Source: a virus. From it: a stretch of DNA of 64,000 nucleotides. A model generated the notes under the pieces. That model was not told where the DNA came from. It made no database searches and worked only from the letters and a program-made list of their open reading frames with translations. Both the position numbers and the translations under genes were made by a program. Positions within the stretch are counted from its first letter, which is position 1, and each line of letters begins with the position of its first letter. The stretch is from IMG/VR virus record IMGVR_UViG_3300021197_001243, positions 1 through 64,000 of that record; one strand, written 5' to 3'. Shown piece after piece: positions 60,388 to 64,000 of this stretch.

Positions 60388-61842
60388 TTACGATGCTACG
60401 CACTCGATGTCAAGGCTAGTATCAAATCTGCTCAAGCAGACAGCACCAGTCTTCAACATGTGTACAGAAGCACCATCTACGTCAGATGCACGAGAAGTGT
60501 TTGCATCGAATCCTCGAGGCACAACAGATCCAGGTACACACCATCGTAGGTGTTCGCGTCCTTTCTTAGAGATCATCTTAAGGTTTGCTTTTCCGTCATA
60601 ATTAGACTGGTCAACAAATACCATACGATAAGACTCTAAAGAATATCCAGTTACTGGATGAAGAGCTCGAGCACGAGCAACAGGACCGTGATCAAACAAC
60701 GGCATTTTCACAACATTAACAGCATGACCGTCAATGTGCTCATAACGCTTGAAGTATCCTGTAAGTCCAAGATTTCTTCCTGATCCGTTGATGAACTCAG
60801 TAGTTGCACTTGCTTGCCACTGATTTGCATTGAAGTAAGCCTTCATTGCAGCATCAAATTCTCTCATACCACCAGTACCAGTGTAAAGAGTAACCTGCTT
60901 TTGGTTAGCATCAGTCATTCCGTAGAATAGGTCACCAATGATGTTCAAAAGTTGGTTTTCAGTCAAAGTAGCATAAGTCTCACGGTTGATGATTTGCTCA
61001 AGAAGACCTGGGCCAACAACAACTGGCTGTCCATTCTCATCTCGCATATTTACAACACCGTCATCGCCATACGTACGCTGACCGTACCAGTACATCATCT
61101 CGCATTCTTCTTTGAACTCAAGCATGTGCTGGTATTCTTCGTAATCCATCCAAAGTTTTGTAGTACCTCCGCCTTTCTTAGGAAGTGCGAACTCAGCTAC
61201 AAAATCTTTAGCGTTACCTGACATATGGTAAGACTTACGTACTGTGGTAAGCTTGTTACGTACAAGCCCTGGAGCTTGCCAGTTAGAAGCATTTCCACGA
61301 GAGAAGTCTACTCCAACAGGTGCAAACAACTGAGCCCATAGGTCTCCCGCTGTAAATCCTGTAGTTAGAACTGTAGCTGCTGCTGGGTTTACAAGTTGAA
61401 GAGTATATACCCATCCTTGTCCAGTGCTTGAAGCTACAGGCTCTCTCATAATACGAGCTTGCTCTCCTGCTCCGTTCACAAGAACGTAAGGAAATACAAA
61501 CCACTTATCAGGGAATGTTAGTTCAAAAGTAGATCCTCCCTGTCCTAGGTTAGTTCCACCGTTAGTGACTGCCACAGGGCGAGTCATAAGTTTTCGAGTT
61601 GCTACACGATATTCATACTCCAATCGGTCAATAGATTCAACATTACCTACACCTTCTGACATAAAAGAAAGTGGGAAACGCATATCATCTCGTCCTGCGA
61701 GGTGTGTGATTATCGGAGACAATTCAGTCGGCTTTGACAACATTGCGTTAGCCAGACTGTTCATGTCTGTCATCTGCGCATCGTTGAAAGTCGTGCGTAC
61801 GACGGAAATATTCTCTCCGCCATTTCTTGGTCCATTAATCAT
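60388..61842 (-). CDS. Major capsid protein (crAss-like)
   Basis: The 484-residue length and sequence match the crAss-like HK97-fold capsid protein: an N-terminal region with LSPIITHLAGRDDMRFPLSF, then PVAVTNGGTNLGQGGSTFEL, WMDYEEYQHMLEFKEECEMM with WYGQRTYGDDG (about 232-264), and the C-terminal GYFKRYEHIDGHAVNVVKMP. It forms the icosahedral shell. Its base composition is less AT-rich than neighbouring genes, as often for highly expressed genes. It follows the scaffold-like gene and is followed by a terminator-like hairpin, as expected for a high-dose structural gene. Confidence 0.92.
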   Translation of the reverse strand: MINGPRNGGENISVVRTTFNDAQMTDMNSLANAMLSKPTELSPIITHLAGRDDMRFPLSFMSEGVGNVESIDRLEYEYRVATRKLMTRPVAVTNGGTNLGQGGSTFELTFPDKWFVFPYVLVNGAGEQARIMREPVASSTGQGWVYTLQLVNPAAATVLTTGFTAGDLWAQLFAPVGVDFSRGNASNWQAPGLVRNKLTTVRKSYHMSGNAKDFVAEFALPKKGGGTTKLWMDYEEYQHMLEFKEECEMMYWYGQRTYGDDGVVNMRDENGQPVVVGPGLLEQIINRETYATLTENQLLNIIGDLFYGMTDANQKQVTLYTGTGGMREFDAAMKAYFNANQWQASATTEFINGSGRNLGLTGYFKRYEHIDGHAVNVVKMPLFDHGPVARARALHPVTGYSLESYRMVFVDQSNYDGKANLKMISKKGREHLRWCVPGSVVPRGFDANTSRASDVDGASVHMLKTGAVCLSRFDTSLDIECVAS

Positions 61843-61867
61843 TTGTTTTCAATTTAAAATTCGGAGA

Positions 61868-62971
61868 TCAGCCTCCTAGGTTGTTAATATCAAAGTCTAA
61901 AGACTCAAATCCACTGTTAGAGCTATTTGATTTAGATCTAACACTCTTAGCCTTTTTACTATGACTTTCCAACTTTGTCTTTAGGGATTTAGCAGCTTTA
62001 GTAGTTGCTCTCTTCCCAATATATTTATCAATATCAAATCCTTTAAACATCAAGAAGTCTACAGCCAATTTCTGGTCCATACCTGCTTGATGAAAATCTA
62101 TATCTCTTTGAGTTGCCCCAGTAGAGTCTATAGGTTTTGATATATAGTCGAAGAATTTACCCTTATCTCTTTGTGAGATAGGAATCCCCGATAAGTTATC
62201 TGCTTCTGAGATTGTGGTACTTACATTCTCCCACATCTGCGCAGTTTGAGCATGTCTTTCTGCATTTACTCTTCTTTGATCTTCCAAAGTAGCTTCTCTT
62301 TGAAGAGCTTGTGCATCAGAAAGTGCTTTTTTAGCAGCCTCAGCTTTATCTTTTAGAGTTCCTTTATCTTCGTATGATTCTAACATATCTCCAATAAAAT
62401 CCTTCTCTGTACCTCTTGCTATAAAGTAATCCGTAAGAACTCTTTTTTGCGAATTGGTATCATCTTCTTTAATTTCTATTCTAGAGTAATCTGTTTCAGG
62501 AGTAAAGGCCCTCATAAACTCATTAGGGTCTCCACCTTGTTGCACATACTCTAAATGCTTTTGCACTGTAGGAAATCTTTCAAAAAGACTATCTAAAGTT
62601 TCGACAGCAAGTTTTTCAGAAATAGTTTGAGTGAGCTTAGTAAGCCCTTCAGTCGTGTCTTCAAATTCATCATCAATTTCATATCCAAATTTTTCTAAAA
62701 TTTCACCAACCACTGTAGATTCTTCTTCAGTGTCTGTATCTTCATCTTTAGGTTCGACTCTTAAAGGAGATTCTTCAACCTCATCTATAGTCTCATCTAC
62801 ATCCTCTGTTTCAGTCTCTGCTACAGGTTCTTCAATATCTGCAGGTTTTATTTCTGCAGCGGGTTCTACTTCTTTTGTAGGCTCTTCCTTAGCAGGTTCT
62901 TCCCTTACCGGCTGAGGAGTCAGTATATCATCAAATTCGATATCTAACGGCTCTATTTGATTATCTTTCAT
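61868..62971 (-). CDS. Putative scaffolding protein, 367 aa
   Basis: It lies directly upstream of the capsid gene. The first about 90 residues are acidic and disordered (EEPVAETETEDVDETIDEVE). The centre is helical and charged (EAAKKALSDAQALQREATLE), and the tail is basic and Ser-rich (HSKKAKSVRSKSNSSNSGFE) before a short acidic end. An acidic start, coiled-coil middle and basic tail are typical of capsid scaffolds, whose basic tail binds the capsid protein. Position and layout are the basis; there is no signature motif. A 79-base AT-rich gap precedes it. Confidence 0.72.
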   Translation of the reverse strand: MKDNQIEPLDIEFDDILTPQPVREEPAKEEPTKEVEPAAEIKPADIEEPVAETETEDVDETIDEVEESPLRVEPKDEDTDTEEESTVVGEILEKFGYEIDDEFEDTTEGLTKLTQTISEKLAVETLDSLFERFPTVQKHLEYVQQGGDPNEFMRAFTPETDYSRIEIKEDDTNSQKRVLTDYFIARGTEKDFIGDMLESYEDKGTLKDKAEAAKKALSDAQALQREATLEDQRRVNAERHAQTAQMWENVSTTISEADNLSGIPISQRDKGKFFDYISKPIDSTGATQRDIDFHQAGMDQKLAVDFLMFKGFDIDKYIGKRATTKAAKSLKTKLESHSKKAKSVRSKSNSSNSGFESLDFDINNLGG

Positions 62972-63050
62972 TATTACAAAATTAAATGGAATGTTTTATT
63001 ACACCCAATAATATTCTTTTTTATAAGTGTAGTTATAATATAGCATTTTA

Positions 63051-64000
63051 CTATTGATATCTATGTAAACCTCCATCTCTAAATTCTTTTCTACCAGTAT
63101 TATCCCCATAATTTACATATCCTTCAGGAATAGTTTCCCATTTTTTAGTTTTTCTATTATATCTAGGAAGTCCTTTAGCATCATAAGTTTCTGCTGTACC
63201 AAAGGTTATAGCATTAGTAGGTGCTACAGTTGGCTCAATTATATCTTCATTGCCTACTTCTGTAGGTAATAAATTCGGGTGTTTAACTGGCATCTGTTTA
63301 ATTGGATCAATCTTATTCCACCAATTTCCTGGTGGAGGAAATCGTGTTGAAGTAGTAGGAGTAGGAGATGTTTGATTTTTAATGTAGCTGTCTGGAACTC
63401 CTTTTGAGCCATATTTCTCTACCCGCATCTTTTTTTGCTCTGGAGTAAGCATATCAAAAGGTGTAATAGCCAAATCATCATATGTATATATATGCACTTT
63501 TCTTGAATTTACTTCATGAGAGCCGTCTCTTGGAAGAGCAGTTAATTCAGCTTCTCCTTGCGGATCGATAAACCTATGTCTATACGTTGTAGGAAAGTCA
63601 TCATCATCTCCACCACCCTGCCACCAATCTTTAGCTCCAACAAGATTTCCTTTTCTAGTTGGGGGAGATGAATTTGGGTCTAAATTCTTTTTTTCATAGT
63701 TTAAAGCGTCTACCAGTCCTTGAGAATCTTCAGACCATCCCTCTCTGGTCAGGAGTTGTGAATTATACATATCATCTGCTTGAGATGAGCTGCTTGTTTC
63801 TAAAAATTTAACATCTTTAGTTCCTTTGGCTATTAAGTCCGCAAGTATTTTATTGTTCTGCAATAAATTTATAGAGTCCAACCTTGTTGGAACTCCAGCA
63901 TTTTGATATTTAGGTAAACCTCCGTTTTGATAATTTGTTACAACTTTACGTTCTCCAGTATTATCTCCAGGGTTATAGGTTCTTGTTGCTTTCCCTTCCT
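63051..64000 (-). CDS. Partial virion protein with GGLPKYQ-type repeats (5' end outside window)
   Basis: The frame runs off the right edge; the visible 316 codons end in TAG at 63051. Two similar blocks are visible: near 63894-63980 NPGDNTGERKVV, then YQNGGLPKYQNAG; and at the C-terminus NYGDNTGRKEFRDGGLHRYQ. The blocks look like diverged copies of the same unit about 290 residues apart. Between them the protein is polar and Pro/Gly/Trp-containing. No enzyme motif is seen. The shared tag links it to the LysM protein and other putative internal proteins. A TTG at 63881 could also start translation, but the frame is open upstream. Confidence 0.7.
   Translation of the reverse strand, partial: EGKATRTYNPGDNTGERKVVTNYQNGGLPKYQNAGVPTRLDSINLLQNNKILADLIAKGTKDVKFLETSSSSQADDMYNSQLLTREGWSEDSQGLVDALNYEKKNLDPNSSPPTRKGNLVGAKDWWQGGGDDDDFPTTYRHRFIDPQGEAELTALPRDGSHEVNSRKVHIYTYDDLAITPFDMLTPEQKKMRVEKYGSKGVPDSYIKNQTSPTPTTSTRFPPPGNWWNKIDPIKQMPVKHPNLLPTEVGNEDIIEPTVAPTNAITFGTAETYDAKGLPRYNRKTKKWETIPEGYVNYGDNTGRKEFRDGGLHRYQ

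Noticed and set aside
62631-62915. Plus-strand Ser/Val-rich open frame
   Set aside because: Antisense shadow of the acidic part of the scaffold-like gene.
1-64000. CRISPR arrays, insertion sequences, integrase, inteins or tRNA genes
   Set aside because: I looked for regularly spaced repeats, transposase or integrase motifs, intein splice blocks and tRNA patterns and saw none.

Overview
This window is part of the genome of a tailed phage, most likely a crAss-like phage (Crassvirales) of a Bacteroidota host. The main evidence is on the minus strand: a crAss-type major capsid protein, a neck and tail gene set of crAss type, an 1824-residue muzzle/stabilisation-like protein, and a 4324-residue protein with the DFDID metal-binding motif of crAss-like virion RNA polymerases. 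The DNA is AT-rich. Most genes lack a strong Shine-Dalgarno sequence and start behind A-rich leaders, as is usual in Bacteroidota. SprB-like and GCTDP-type modules in an appendage protein point to a flavobacterial, possibly marine, host (inference). TAA, TGA and TAG all act as stops, so I see no recoding. The window starts between genes and ends inside a late gene; portal and terminase genes are not present and probably lie beyond position 64000.

Positions 1-20292, plus strand: compact early and middle genes. First come small unknown genes, a minimal SET-domain methyltransferase and a MazG-like pyrophosphohydrolase (to 2.6 kb). A replication and recombination block follows: family A DNA polymerase, SF2 helicase, DnaB-type helicase, Sak4-like RecA-fold ATPase, SSB-like protein, TOPRIM primase and a PD-(D/E)XK nuclease (2.6-11.2 kb). 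Then come an rIIA/rIIB-like pair, a 5' nuclease and a DnaA-domain-IV-like protein with a coiled coil (11.5-17.9 kb). Next is a run of very small genes (17.9-19.3 kb), several of which start from copies of the same 19-base leader, ending in a radical SAM protein of the spore photoproduct lyase type and a 44-residue membrane peptide. Terminator-like hairpins lie near 1.1, 9.7 and 15.5 kb.

A hairpin at 20300-20327 separates the two convergent halves. Positions 20328-64000, minus strand, read right to left: a partial protein with repeats, scaffold-like protein, major capsid protein, connector-like and decoration-like proteins, two terminator hairpins that could set expression levels, appendage proteins (including one with host-adhesin-like repeats), a neck set with an HU/IHF-like member, the muzzle-like protein, and then four very large or internal virion proteins. 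Those four are a LysM protein, a 675-residue protein, the 4324-residue RNA polymerase polyprotein and a 1639-residue protein with a PD-(D/E)XK nuclease domain.

The most interesting part is the putative ejected protein set. The RNA polymerase polyprotein also carries an HEGFH zincin-like site and an ADP-ribosyltransferase (ART-PolyVal)-like segment. Several of the putative internal proteins share a short GGLPKYQ-type tag that I cannot explain. Together these look like a set of enzymes delivered with the DNA to transcribe early genes and attack or modify host targets. All functional calls come from reading motifs by eye; no database search was run.
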